Shown here piece by piece: positions 7,851 through 16,242 of a stretch of DNA of 64,000 nt (within the stretch, counting starts at the first letter, position 1; each line of letters begins with the position of its first letter). The DNA is from a virus. Below the pieces are notes generated by a model. That model was not told where the DNA came from. It searched no databases and was given only the letters and a program-made list of their open reading frames with translations. A program made the translations under genes and the position numbers. The DNA is taken from positions 33,730-97,729 of IMG/VR virus record IMGVR_UViG_3300009182_000002, one strand, 5' to 3'.

Positions 7851-7959
7851 CAATTCCTAACAACAGGCGTGGCCCCGGCCTGACACCTACGGGGCACTTC
7901 CGAATGTCAGACCCATCTGCAACACTTCGTTCACACCTAACACCTTGGAGGGGAATCCG

Positions 7960-8136
7960 GTGGATCACACCATCAACGTCGGAAAGACCAGCAAGTGGGA
8001 GACAACGCACGCCTACCGCATGCGTTGCTCATGCGGAGCAGCGTCCTACGTCCACACGCGCAAAGACGCTAACAAAAGCGCGCGCGAACATCTCGCTCAT
8101 GTTGAGAAGCGCGCTGCTGCCGAGGTGAAGCCATGA
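7960..8136 (+). CDS. Small basic protein with CSCG motif (58 aa)
   Basis: GTG 7960 is chosen because ggagggga ends about 5 nt upstream; the ATG at 7945 lies within that site. The product has RMRCSCGAASYVHTR and a helical, His/Lys-rich tail. It resembles small actinophage zinc proteins, function unknown. Its stop overlaps the next start (ATGA). Confidence 0.65.
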   Translation: MDHTINVGKTSKWETTHAYRMRCSCGAASYVHTRKDANKSAREHLAHVEKRAAAEVKP

Positions 8137-8306
8137 AGGTTTGCCCAGAGTGCAGCGGGCGCGGCTATCACTACATGCCGGGCCCAACTCCTGACGACAT
8201 TGACGCCGAGGGTTGCCAAGACTGTCGTGGCACCGGCATCCAGTTTCTAACCACTAACCGTATTGCACCGCCCGTTGATTACGACCCCGATGAAAAGGAG
8301 GACTAG
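8133..8306 (+). CDS. DnaJ-type zinc-finger mini-protein (57 aa)
   Basis: Starts inside an ATGA overlap. It contains two CxxCxGxG repeats (CPECSGRG at 4-11 and CQDCRGTG at 31-38), the hallmark of the DnaJ cysteine-rich zinc domain, with nothing else around them. It could bind unfolded protein or modulate a host chaperone, but only the zinc motif is directly supported. Confidence 0.7.
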   Translation: MKVCPECSGRGYHYMPGPTPDDIDAEGCQDCRGTGIQFLTTNRIAPPVDYDPDEKED

Positions 8307-8310
8307 CACC

Positions 8311-8649
8311 ATGCACGATGAAGACACCGAGTTTGAACCGACTGCTTACGAGATTGTGCATTGCATGCACGAGGACAACGAGCCAGTTGTTCACCTGACG
8401 CTGTCTTACGCCGAGGTCAGTCTCATTGCCATGGCGTTGACAGAGTTCGTTCCCGGCGAGATTGAGCGCGCCCGCCTTCAATTCCTCAAGAGCGACGACC
8501 CATCGCTCAAGGCTTCGCTCTGCCGCATCGCGGGGTACGGAGAAGCCGCCCTCATTCAATGGCAGGAGATGGAGGAGGTCATGGCTGAGCCGATGGCCGA
8601 GTACATCGACTGGCATGAGTGGACGCATGAGATGGAGGCCGAGGCGTGA
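8311..8649 (+). CDS. Acidic hypothetical protein (112 aa)
   Basis: ATG 8311 is preceded by aaaggagg. The product is acidic throughout, with a C-terminal run rich in Glu, Met and Trp. Its stop overlaps the GTG start of the WhiB gene (GTGA). No family recognised. Confidence 0.65.
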   Translation: MHDEDTEFEPTAYEIVHCMHEDNEPVVHLTLSYAEVSLIAMALTEFVPGEIERARLQFLKSDDPSLKASLCRIAGYGEAALIQWQEMEEVMAEPMAEYIDWHEWTHEMEAEA

Positions 8650-8888
8650 ACGCCCCGTCCTTCGACGGCTCCCAGCCGTGCGCGCAGTCGGGTGGGGACT
8701 CATGGTTCCCCGATGACAACTCGTCTTTCACGACAGAGAACAGGATCGCCGCTGCTCTCTGCCAGACATGTCAGTTCAGAGTTCCTTGCTTGGAGTACGC
8801 CGTTGCTAACAACGTCGATGGCATCTGGGGAGGCACCACCCGCAATGACCGAAACGCTATTAAGCGGCAAAGGCGAGGTTCCGCATGA
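8646..8888 (+). CDS. WhiB-family Fe-S regulator (80 aa)
   Basis: A GTG-started 80-aa WhiB-like protein. Cysteines at 12, 39, 42 and 48 give the canonical C...C-x2-C-x5-C set for a [4Fe-4S] cluster. GIWGG (about 59-63) is the family turn motif and a basic RNDRNAIKRQRR tail follows. WhiB proteins are confined to actinobacteria and their phages and bind the principal sigma factor, so this one probably rewires host transcription. The neighbouring small genes may be co-regulated. Confidence 0.92.
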   Translation: MNAPSFDGSQPCAQSGGDSWFPDDNSSFTTENRIAAALCQTCQFRVPCLEYAVANNVDGIWGGTTRNDRNAIKRQRRGSA

Positions 8889-9184
8889 CCGCCGCCCGCG
8901 CAAGGTTGCAGGACTACCTGAAGCCCGGTCGTTCCGCGTGGAGCGATGACTACCACAACTCGCCTCACGCGAACACAGATGAAGGGTGTGTGGTGTGTGG
9001 CAAGCGCACGACTCCTGAGAAGCGGATTGTGGTCTGCCTGACAGGTGGTGGCGACGTGCTGGTGCGTCCAGAGGATGAGGAGCGTGAGGAGCGTGAGGAC
9101 GCCGATGGTGGCTTCATGGGCCGCTGGTCGGTTGGGCCTGAATGTGGCCGAGCCATCCCGCAGGAATACAGGGTGTCAGCATGA
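8885..9184 (+). CDS. Small Cys-containing hypothetical protein (99 aa)
   Basis: ATG 8885 in an ATGA overlap with whiB. It has one CVVCGKRT knuckle, a later cysteine pair (VVCL, PECG), and a highly acidic stretch between them. It is possibly a zinc ribbon. No family recognised. Confidence 0.65.
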   Translation: MTAARARLQDYLKPGRSAWSDDYHNSPHANTDEGCVVCGKRTTPEKRIVVCLTGGGDVLVRPEDEEREEREDADGGFMGRWSVGPECGRAIPQEYRVSA

Positions 9185-9360
9185 CCGATCCCTATCCGCC
9201 ACCGCCTCGCAAGAGAGGTGACCCGGTCACCCGTCTTGGTTGGTGCGTTGATAACCACCACGACGAATGCCCGGTGAAGGCGGGTAGGGATCAAGAGTGG
9301 GTGTGCGAGTGTCCTTGCCATCCCGTTGCCAAGAAGAAGAAGACCCGGAAGACCGGCTAG
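9181..9360 (+). CDS. Small Cys-rich basic protein (59 aa)
   Basis: ATG 9181 in an ATGA overlap. Pro-rich N-terminus, then CVDNHHDEC and CECPCHP, then a Lys/Arg tail (KKKKTRKT). Probably a small zinc-binding protein. Function unknown. Confidence 0.65.
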   Translation: MTDPYPPPPRKRGDPVTRLGWCVDNHHDECPVKAGRDQEWVCECPCHPVAKKKKTRKTG

Positions 9361-9472
9361 ACTTCGTAGCCACACTGTGAAAGAGCGACTGGGGCACGCC
9401 AGTATCACGACAACAGAGCAGTACCTCCACCGGATGCGGATGGAGGATGACAACATCAGCAGTGTCATCGGG
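9361..9472 (+). pseudogene. Tyrosine recombinase C-terminal remnant
   Basis: In one frame this stretch reads LRSHT, then VKERLGHASITTTEQYLHRM and an acidic tail. It matches the C-terminus of a tyrosine recombinase (integrase): the LGHAS box and the nucleophile tyrosine within TTTEQYLH. The N-terminal and core domains are absent; upstream is the previous gene in another frame. A GTG at 9377 could start a short peptide, but no ribosome site is visible. It is best read as a relic of a lost integrase. The frame runs on into the next gene without a stop until 9580. Confidence 0.7.
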
Positions 9473-9498
9473 ACCTGCTGTCAGACAAGGAGTAACGA

Positions 9499-9732
9499 AT
9501 GGCCACCAAGCCCGTCTGCCCACGCTGTGGGCACTTCATTCCCAACGACGAACAGCCGGGGGCCTACCCCGGCGCTCTGAGCCGAGCGGACAACGAGACT
9601 GAGGTCTGCTCCGACTGCGGCACCCATGAGGCGCTGGAGCAGTTCTTCAACGCCAACGGGGATCACCGCCCCACTCCTGTCAGCCAGTGGCCTGTCACGG
9701 AGTACCGTCCCCTGTTTACTGCTCTTCACTAG
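9499..9732 (+). CDS. Zinc-ribbon protein (77 aa)
   Basis: ATG 9499 after caaggag. CPRCGHFIPNDE near the N-terminus and CSDCGTHEALEQF in the middle give two CxxC knuckles. A PGAYPGALSR segment joins them. Proteins of this look are frequent in actinophages (recalled, not searched). It is the last rightward gene. Confidence 0.75.
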   Translation: MATKPVCPRCGHFIPNDEQPGAYPGALSRADNETEVCSDCGTHEALEQFFNANGDHRPTPVSQWPVTEYRPLFTALH

Positions 9733-9836
9733 ACCAGAACGACCGTAAGCCGTGAGTGCGTGGGAAACCGACTCTCAACCCTAACCACGGCAGCGTGAGG
9801 CGAGGCACCCCCTTTCTACCTCGTTGATCACGCAGA

Positions 9837-9871
9837 GAAGCCCCCGGCCTGAACACTAGGCCGGGGGCTTC
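9837..9871. terminator. Bidirectional terminator between convergent arms
   Basis: A perfect 14-bp stem (9837-9850 with 9858-9871) with a 7-nt loop sits between the last rightward gene and the leftward RNR gene. With gaag on one side and cttc on the other it can act on both strands. Nothing else was seen in 9733-9929. Confidence 0.9.
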
Positions 9872-9929
9872 CCTCATCGACTGTACTGCTGGAGCCTCAG
9901 TGCTACATCGTCCACCGTCATGTAGGGCG

Positions 9930-11948
9930 TCAATTCAACGGCACCTCACAAGCATCGGTCGTGCAGTAGGCCTCTCCAACTGCGTCTAGGGCGTTGCCCT
10001 TGTAGACGCTGTTTAGATTGATCTTCTTCAACTTCCGCTTCCAAGCGTCGTACTCGTCTTTGCTGATCTGGGTGTAGGGCTGCTGCGGATAGACCTTGTT
10101 ACCCATTGGCAAGAACGAGACGGTCTTAAGCCGACCCTCGTACATGTGGAGCACAGTGCCGACATGCTTTGCCTCTGTCTCAGAGTCGAACGACAGGGTG
10201 ACGCTGACGCTGTTGTCAGACCAGTATTGCTGGGCCAACGCGGCGAGGTTCGCTTTCTCAAACAGCGACACGTCCTTCTCCGCGCGCACGGGAACGCTCT
10301 TCACTGGGAAGTAGACCACCGACGTGTTGGAGTCAGTCACAGCGTCTTCCACCGCGTAACCGGCGTCGATGAACTTGGCGACCATGGGGTCGCTTTTGGC
10401 AAACCGGATGGCCCGCAGAACATGCTCGCCACCGGGGGGCCAGTGGACGCCCGGTGTCTCACCCGCGAGGATGCTCACCGTTCCCGAGGGTTTGACTGTC
10501 GTGGTCTTGATCGACTCACGGACGCAGAGCCACTCCGAGTAGATGGAGTCCCAGCGCTGGACCTCGCCGTAGCCGGTGTCGAGCCACTCCCTAAGCAACG
10601 GGAGTGAGCGGGAGTCCGCGAAGCCTGCGAGTCCCGAGACGCTCGTGCCGATGCGGCGGTTGCGCTGCATGATCGCGTTGGTAGTGGGCCAGTGCGTTGG
10701 AATGAGAGTCACGGTCTTGGCGTAGAGGTAAGCAAACTTGAGAGTCCTCAAGAAATCCTTGAGGTCGTCATGCCTATTGATATACGTCTCTACCAACGTG
10801 CAGCACTCGTATGACTCCAACGACTGCTCAGCGCAAGGGTTGTAACCGGCTACGCGATAGTCCTTGTTGTTAACGGGATCGTTCAAGCGACCGTACTTGC
10901 GAGATACATCCAGCCAGATGAAACCCGGCTCACCATTCAAAGCAATGTTCTCAACGAACGGCGAGTAGTCCATACCAACGGTTGCTTCCAATGAGTTGTT
11001 AGACATCCAACCCCATCCCGGATTGTCTGGGGAGTAGGAGTTTCGTTCGGGGAAGGTTTCCGGATTCTTTAAATTCACGAAGTCGTTGTCAACGGGCTTG
11101 CCAAGAGCGAGTTCGGCAGAGCGACGCACGTTGCCGGAGACCACGCAGACGCCGATCAGGTTGGCGATGTCAACGATGGTCTTGCTATCAAGAGTCTTGC
11201 CAACCATCGGATCGAGAACCGCGCGCAACTTGGTGTGCAGTCGGATCAACGGCTCGGGACCTGCCGCCGTACCTCCGAAGGTCTTGATCGGTTCACCCGC
11301 AGGACGAATCAATCCGTAGTCGAAGACGTACGTTGGCTGGTTGTTCTTGAGGTATGAGTCCAGCAGCATGCCGACGCTCTCCACCCAGCCCTCACGGGTG
11401 TCGGGGATGACGAAGTCCACCTTGTTGTCAGTGGGGTGGCTGACCTCAATGGCACGGCTCACACCATTTGTGTCGAAGCCGACCCCGATCCCCAGCATGC
11501 TCGCCTCCATGAGGAACAGGAACGGGGCGCTTGGGTTGTTCTTGGTCATGTCAGCGGTAGAGACGAAAGCGCAGTTCTGGAGCGCGGCGCTGTTGCGTCC
11601 CTCCATCACCAACGGAGTGCCCATCATCCACAGACCACGACCGGGAGGCGTCCACTTCAGATTGAAGAGGCGGTCGAATGCTTCCTGAGCACTGGCCTGC
11701 GCTTGGTGCCCGTTCCATGGGAGACGGTTCTCCTTGCAGTGGTCTTTCTGGATGCTGTACATGCCGTTGATAACACGTTCGCACACATCGACCCACGTCT
11801 CCTTGGAGCCGTCCTCCTTCAGGCGCGAGTACGTTCGCATGAAGGTGATCTCACCAACGCTGTTGCCAGCCACGTCGGTGTACCCCCACGGCACAGGCTG
11901 GGTTCGGTAGTACGAGACGAAGTCATCCGTCAGTCGAAACGAAAACAA
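9930..11948 (-). CDS. nrdJ: Class II (adenosylcobalamin) ribonucleoside-triphosphate reductase
   Basis: A 672-aa monomeric B12-dependent ribonucleotide reductase that makes dNTPs for phage DNA. The thiyl-radical motif NPCAEQ has C372 and E374. The reducible pair is C126 and C383, spaced from the radical cysteine as in Lactobacillus leichmannii RTPR. A C-terminal C662-x4-C667 pair would relay electrons. The start is TTG with aggagg 7 nt upstream. No cobalamin riboswitch was recognised in the 171-base gap upstream (11949-12119), which has no other clear feature. A B12-dependent enzyme works without oxygen sensing but needs host cobalamin. Confidence 0.95.
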   Translation of the reverse strand: MFSFRLTDDFVSYYRTQPVPWGYTDVAGNSVGEITFMRTYSRLKEDGSKETWVDVCERVINGMYSIQKDHCKENRLPWNGHQAQASAQEAFDRLFNLKWTPPGRGLWMMGTPLVMEGRNSAALQNCAFVSTADMTKNNPSAPFLFLMEASMLGIGVGFDTNGVSRAIEVSHPTDNKVDFVIPDTREGWVESVGMLLDSYLKNNQPTYVFDYGLIRPAGEPIKTFGGTAAGPEPLIRLHTKLRAVLDPMVGKTLDSKTIVDIANLIGVCVVSGNVRRSAELALGKPVDNDFVNLKNPETFPERNSYSPDNPGWGWMSNNSLEATVGMDYSPFVENIALNGEPGFIWLDVSRKYGRLNDPVNNKDYRVAGYNPCAEQSLESYECCTLVETYINRHDDLKDFLRTLKFAYLYAKTVTLIPTHWPTTNAIMQRNRRIGTSVSGLAGFADSRSLPLLREWLDTGYGEVQRWDSIYSEWLCVRESIKTTTVKPSGTVSILAGETPGVHWPPGGEHVLRAIRFAKSDPMVAKFIDAGYAVEDAVTDSNTSVVYFPVKSVPVRAEKDVSLFEKANLAALAQQYWSDNSVSVTLSFDSETEAKHVGTVLHMYEGRLKTVSFLPMGNKVYPQQPYTQISKDEYDAWKRKLKKINLNSVYKGNALDAVGEAYCTTDACEVPLN

Positions 11949-12119
11949 AGGTAGTCCTCCTCATTGACATCAGTGGGTAGGTCGAAGGTACCAGTTGGTA
12001 AGCCGCGCGGACAACCGCCTGACTCAAGTTCAAGTACCGTTTTAATCGAGATCACCAAGTACGCAGGGCCCAAATCGAAGGAGATCCTGTTCCACGCCCT
12101 TGGCAAGCCTTGTTAGCAA

Positions 12120-13682
12120 CTAACTGCCGATAGATCCATCGATGATTCGGTTGGTCTGCTCGGCGTCCAAACCACCGTTGGGAAGATCCCGAAGCGAGGC
12201 GGCTCGGTCTCCAAACAACGCACTCAACACCCCACCTGCGGTCTGCCTCTCGACCGTCATACGAACGAACTCGTTGTTGCTTTCGAGGTCTTTGAGGATC
12301 TTTACCAACTTGAAAAGCCGGTCTATTTCTAGACCGGTGTTCGGATCTGGGTATCCGCCGTTCAATTCCTCGCTGAACCGGGCGAAAGCAACCCTTTGCC
12401 CTTGCATTTCAACGATTGCATTGAGGAGAGACCGCAACTGCTCCTTGGTCTTGACCTCCACCGGGAGACCGAACGCGCACATCGATTCAGGCTTGTAGGC
12501 AGGGCAGTTGCTAGCCACGAAACAGGTGTCGCACTGGCGCAGCGACTGCGAGTTCGACTGCATGACCGGCACATCGCGGAGGACTTGATTGCCGTTCTCA
12601 TCGGTGTCAACAATCGTCTTGTACTGAACCCCCAGCACCGGCAAAGTAGCGGTCTCCTCGGGAGTTCGGGGCTCCGGAAGTTTCCGCATCGAAGCATCCC
12701 TGTTGGCAACTACGGGAGGGGGGTTTTCCTGACTTTGGCTTGGTACCCCATTTCCGCTCTTAGCAACTAAGAAGTCATTGCTAGAGGCGTTGCTAACGAG
12801 GTCCGGGTCTGACTTATAAAACAATTGCTCATCAGATTCGGGGACAGACTCCGATCCGAAGTTCTTCTTTCGCGGGTCTTCCATCTGCATCTCCATCTGT
12901 TGGTATGACCAGATCGCCAGTTTGGTGACCTCGTTGGGGTCGTCGTTCACGACCTTTCCGAAGTCAATCCCGGCCTTCTCGCAGACCGACCGATACCTCA
13001 TTCGCGCTTGGTCCTTCATCCGCTGTGGGTAGCGAACGAGGCGAGTGCCGTCCCAGACGATGGTCTCGCCACGACGCATCGGAGAGAGCCATGACAGCGT
13101 GCTGACGGTCTCCCACCGGATGGCTCTCAAGTTGTCTGGCTTGGCGATGGAAAGCCCGTGAAAAGACGTCTTGTGCTGTATCGCGAGGGCGTTGGTCCTG
13201 CTTGCAAGCGTGCTGTCAGACTCCACAGTCTCGTACGGGATGGCGATGTGTGAATACCGATCCGCGAGCGCGAAGAGAGCCGGGTAGCCCAGCGAGGATT
13301 CCCAAATGGGCCAGAACAATTCCTCACCCAACTCGGCCCAGAACAACTCGCGCTGCTCCTTGAGCCACGCAACTCCAAGCGGCGGGCAGACCAGTTCGGT
13401 CGCTCCGGAGATGCGATCCCCGTTCTGAACTACGAAGTCCTGATACTCGGCGGCGTAGTCTTCCAACTCAGCAACAGACAAGCCAGCCTTGGCAACCTGC
13501 TGCGAACCGGCATCGAGGTAGACGCGCACGTCGTCGGGGAACCGTCCGGCAAACAAGTAAGGCTTGTTCTTGGGCAGTCCGCGCTTCCACAGTCGAAAGA
13601 ACGACACTCCGACATCTTTTACGCCCATGTCGGTTAGCAAGATGCGATTGCTCGGGACCTCGGCACCGTCAAAGACCAGCAT
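12120..13682 (-). CDS. Hypothetical protein with Cys cluster (520 aa)
   Basis: ATG start with ggagg upstream. No family is recognised. The N-terminal 240 residues look globular. Residues about 270-340 are polar and disordered. A cysteine cluster CDTCFVASNCPAY...MCAF lies near residues 385-405 and could bind zinc or an Fe-S cluster. The C-terminus is helical. It overlaps the HAD-like gene upstream by 14 bases, suggesting co-expression with it and the nucleotidyltransferase. Confidence 0.75.
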   Translation of the reverse strand: MLVFDGAEVPSNRILLTDMGVKDVGVSFFRLWKRGLPKNKPYLFAGRFPDDVRVYLDAGSQQVAKAGLSVAELEDYAAEYQDFVVQNGDRISGATELVCPPLGVAWLKEQRELFWAELGEELFWPIWESSLGYPALFALADRYSHIAIPYETVESDSTLASRTNALAIQHKTSFHGLSIAKPDNLRAIRWETVSTLSWLSPMRRGETIVWDGTRLVRYPQRMKDQARMRYRSVCEKAGIDFGKVVNDDPNEVTKLAIWSYQQMEMQMEDPRKKNFGSESVPESDEQLFYKSDPDLVSNASSNDFLVAKSGNGVPSQSQENPPPVVANRDASMRKLPEPRTPEETATLPVLGVQYKTIVDTDENGNQVLRDVPVMQSNSQSLRQCDTCFVASNCPAYKPESMCAFGLPVEVKTKEQLRSLLNAIVEMQGQRVAFARFSEELNGGYPDPNTGLEIDRLFKLVKILKDLESNNEFVRMTVERQTAGGVLSALFGDRAASLRDLPNGGLDAEQTNRIIDGSIGS

Positions 13683-14151
13683 CTACGTCCTCCTGCGTGG
13701 TTACTTCCAAAGCAACTTTCTGCCTGCGGTCAATCTCGGCTTGGATGTCGTCCCAAGAACGGCGACCCTTGTTGCTATCGCGTCTCGATACTGGCGCGGC
13801 GAACTGCGGGTGCGCGAACAGCAGCGAGCAGATCCCCTCGGAGACAGCCCAAGCAACGTTGCTTGGATCGCCATCAACAAAGAAATCGATGCGACCTCGG
13901 GATCGTTCAAGCGCGACTTGCCGACGGCGAAGTTCGTTCGAGGTCTCGTCCTCGGCAACTTCCTTGCCAAGGAGATTGTCATAGATGATGTTGTTGGTAC
14001 GGAGCCAGTGCTCCGCCTCGGCGATGCTCTTGTTGGCAAGAAGCACGACCGGCCCGATCCGCTTGAGTCCCTCCAAGAGGGTCTTGCCCTCTCGGATTGG
14101 ATTTCCGGTCGCTGCCCGAAGTACTCCGTCTATTGCTACGAGTGTGGTCAC
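13669..14151 (-). CDS. Degenerate HAD-like protein (160 aa)
   Basis: GTG start three bases after the upstream stop. The layout resembles a small HAD phosphatase: motif I VAIDGVLRA at the N-terminus, a central strand VVLLANKS, and DFFVDGDPSNVAWA as motif IV. Aligned on DGVL, the usual nucleophile aspartate is alanine (A-I-D-G instead of D-x-D-G), so catalysis is doubtful. It may be a pseudo-enzyme or a nucleotide-binding partner of the adjoining nucleotidyltransferase. The fold assignment is moderate and the function unknown. Confidence 0.6.
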   Translation of the reverse strand: MTTLVAIDGVLRAATGNPIREGKTLLEGLKRIGPVVLLANKSIAEAEHWLRTNNIIYDNLLGKEVAEDETSNELRRRQVALERSRGRIDFFVDGDPSNVAWAVSEGICSLLFAHPQFAAPVSRRDSNKGRRSWDDIQAEIDRRQKVALEVTTQEDVDAGL

Positions 14152-14153
14152 GT

Positions 14154-15089
14154 TTACTGCCTGTAGATCGCTGCCCTGCGGGTGAGGACATCTGCGGATG
14201 GGAGGTCTACGCCGTAGGTCTCTGCCTCGTGTGACTCACGAGCGGACTCGGCGTACTGCTTGATTTGCTTGAGAGCGCCAACTGCGCCGGACTGCTTTCC
14301 TGCTTGCCAACGGTAGTTGTTGAAGTCGGAGTAGCCGCTACCAGTCATGGAAAACGCGATCTTCCTACCGTGATGAATCTCGTCGTAGAGAGACTCTGCC
14401 GCTGAGATGGCGTGCTGGAGTCGAGACTCCGCGTTCACCCGGTACGCAGGGTTGCTAGTTGCTCGTACATCCGTGAGCGCCTGCGAGTACCGCTTTACCA
14501 ACTCCGTGGTCGTGTCGTAGTCACGCTGTGACTTCTGCTCCCATGCACGGCTGAACGGGGCGTGGGCAGATTGGTCGGGCTCTACGGTCCACTCATCGGC
14601 GGTCAGGTTGTACGCGGCGTACGGGTTGATGGCCCGAATGTCGGTAGCGCCGGGGTTTACGTAGAAGGTGACCTCGTACCCGTTCCAGTCAGCGGTGTTG
14701 GGCATCAAGTTCTCGTTGAAGTCCTCGTTCATCAACTGAGAGATGTCAGTGTCCGAGAACCCCATGAACTCCATGTTGCACTGACGGAAGATCGGGTAGT
14801 CGATGCCAACAAGCACGTCGAGATCCCCGGGAACCCTCGTTGCTGACCATTGGTAAGAGACCCCGGAGCCTGCGATCCAAGCAACGGTCCACCTCTCCGG
14901 GGCAACGTAACTGTGGGCAAGGCTGTTGATAAGCATGTGCAGAAGAGTGTTGCGGACCCATGGGCGAAGATGGCTACCCACGAAAAGCCGGGGGTCCAGT
15001 TCGCCAGAGGGGTCCGAGAAATACGAGGTTGACGACGGACTAACACTGACCGGCCTACTGGCCTTGGAAAGTTCATCCGCGTAACTCAT
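14154..15089 (-). CDS. Nucleotidyltransferase-like protein (311 aa)
   Basis: ATG start. Residues about 72-95 hold AGSGVSYQWSATRVPGDLDVLVG, that is a GS motif followed by a D-x-D pair, the signature of the pol-beta-type nucleotidyltransferase fold. A further acidic residue lies near EVTFYVNP. Such proteins transfer NMPs to RNA, protein or small molecules; the substrate here is not evident. It is followed directly by the HAD-like gene. The fold call is good, the role inferred. Confidence 0.72.
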   Translation of the reverse strand: MSYADELSKASRPVSVSPSSTSYFSDPSGELDPRLFVGSHLRPWVRNTLLHMLINSLAHSYVAPERWTVAWIAGSGVSYQWSATRVPGDLDVLVGIDYPIFRQCNMEFMGFSDTDISQLMNEDFNENLMPNTADWNGYEVTFYVNPGATDIRAINPYAAYNLTADEWTVEPDQSAHAPFSRAWEQKSQRDYDTTTELVKRYSQALTDVRATSNPAYRVNAESRLQHAISAAESLYDEIHHGRKIAFSMTGSGYSDFNNYRWQAGKQSGAVGALKQIKQYAESARESHEAETYGVDLPSADVLTRRAAIYRQ

Positions 15090-15130
15090 ACCCCCATTCT
15101 TTCTGCTGAATGGGTGTACGTCTTGCCCTA

Positions 15131-15364
15131 CTACTCGTCCTCGTCAACCATTCGGGACTTCTTGATAACCCGACGACGAGGAGAACTCACGCTGGTTGTC
15201 TTGGTTGTCTCGTTCTCGGTGATTGGAGCCGGGGGCGATACGAATCCGCATGCCGAGTGAGCGTTTGAGAACCGGTGGACCAGCATCCAGACGCCTGAGT
15301 TGTTGTCATCGGAGTCCATCATCATCTGGCTCTCGCACATCCCGCAGTGAAGATCTACGTACAT
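15131..15364 (-). CDS. Small Cys-containing protein (77 aa)
   Basis: ATG start four bases after the upstream stop. HCGMCES near the N-terminus and a later cysteine suggest a zinc site. The C-terminus is basic (RRRVIKKSR) and then acidic. No family recognised. Confidence 0.6.
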   Translation of the reverse strand: MYVDLHCGMCESQMMMDSDDNNSGVWMLVHRFSNAHSACGFVSPPAPITENETTKTTSVSSPRRRVIKKSRMVDEDE

Positions 15365-15367
15365 CTG

Positions 15368-15646
15368 CTACTCCTCGTCCTTCTTGGTCGAGCGGCGCTT
15401 GGCAACAGCCTTGGCAACCTTTTCAGCAGGCTTCTCCTCCTGCTGATCTCGCAAATAAGCGCTGGCGTACTGAGCCGATGCCTGTGCGGCTAGGTCTGCC
15501 GATAGGTCAAGCAACGAGCGGCGAACATCGCGCAGAGTGGGCTGCCGCTCGATATCGAGGACGTCGTTGGGGATATCCATGATCAAAGACGGCGATCCCT
15601 CGCTGTCCACAACGACTACGAAAGCGGTCATGGGTCGGTCGCTCAC
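15368..15646 (-). CDS. Hypothetical protein (92 aa)
   Basis: The start is taken at GTG 15646, overlapping the upstream stop (GTGA), with aaggga upstream. Residues about 5-30 form a strand-rich region and the rest is helical. The C-terminus is Lys/Arg/Ala-rich. Function unknown. Confidence 0.65.
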   Translation of the reverse strand: MSDRPMTAFVVVVDSEGSPSLIMDIPNDVLDIERQPTLRDVRRSLLDLSADLAAQASAQYASAYLRDQQEEKPAEKVAKAVAKRRSTKKDEE

Positions 15647-16179
15647 TTGTACAGTCCCTTCTCCTCGCGAGTCTTGCGCTCGTTGAACACCCGAACAGGG
15701 CAGAAGTCGCACAAGTAGACTCGGGTGGCGTTCGACTGGGTCGGGCTATCCAGCCCCGCGTCCTTACGCTCAACCGCAGTCTGGGGCAGTAGGCGCTTCT
15801 TCTCTGCACGGAAGTCTGGGCATTGGCCTTTGGGCCGGTTGTACGCAGCCCAGCAGGCCATCGCGTCCTCAGCGAACTGCATTTTGGTCTCGTAGAAAGC
15901 AGTACCAAACACATCAAGTCCAGAAGACCCCTGATGGATCTGTTCGATGATTGCTTCGCGCATTGTTTTCGATTGCCAGTGGATAGCGCCCACGTTGATA
16001 AGGAGCCCAACGTGCTCTGAGCCGTGGCGCTCAATTGTCATCTGGAGTAGGACATCTCCCTCGGGTGGACCCGAATAGGGAGGCAACTCATCAATGGTCT
16101 TGCAAGTACGGCAAACCATGAGCCGCACGTACGGCTCTTGCTCCGTGGACTCAGCGAAATTGCCAAGATCAATGGTCAT
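15643..16179 (-). CDS. Zinc-binding hypothetical protein (178 aa)
   Basis: Cysteine pairs CRTC (about residue 23) and CDFC (about 157) could form one metal site bringing the two ends together. The middle is helical with conserved-looking aromatic residues (DVFGTAFYETKMQFAEDAM). No family named. It overlaps the next gene by four bases. Confidence 0.65.
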   Translation of the reverse strand: MTIDLGNFAESTEQEPYVRLMVCRTCKTIDELPPYSGPPEGDVLLQMTIERHGSEHVGLLINVGAIHWQSKTMREAIIEQIHQGSSGLDVFGTAFYETKMQFAEDAMACWAAYNRPKGQCPDFRAEKKRLLPQTAVERKDAGLDSPTQSNATRVYLCDFCPVRVFNERKTREEKGLYK

Positions 16180-16242
16180 CGTCAGTGCTCCTAGTGGTGT
16201 CAGTACGACGCTAACAAGGAGCCGCTGGCCTGTCTCGGTGTA

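Noticed and set aside
7904-8128. Rightward 74-aa frame overlapping the 58-aa gene
   Set aside because: No ribosome site, Arg/Ser/Thr shadow composition. The GTG 7960 frame has ggagggga and couples to the next gene.
9377-9580. Recombinase-tail frame as a functional small gene
   Set aside because: GTG 9377 lacks a ribosome site and the frame overlaps the well-formed zinc-ribbon gene at 9499; treated as a relic.
11949-12119. Cobalamin riboswitch or other element ahead of the RNR gene
   Set aside because: No B12-box or recognisable folded core could be read; only an ordinary gap with a ribosome site.
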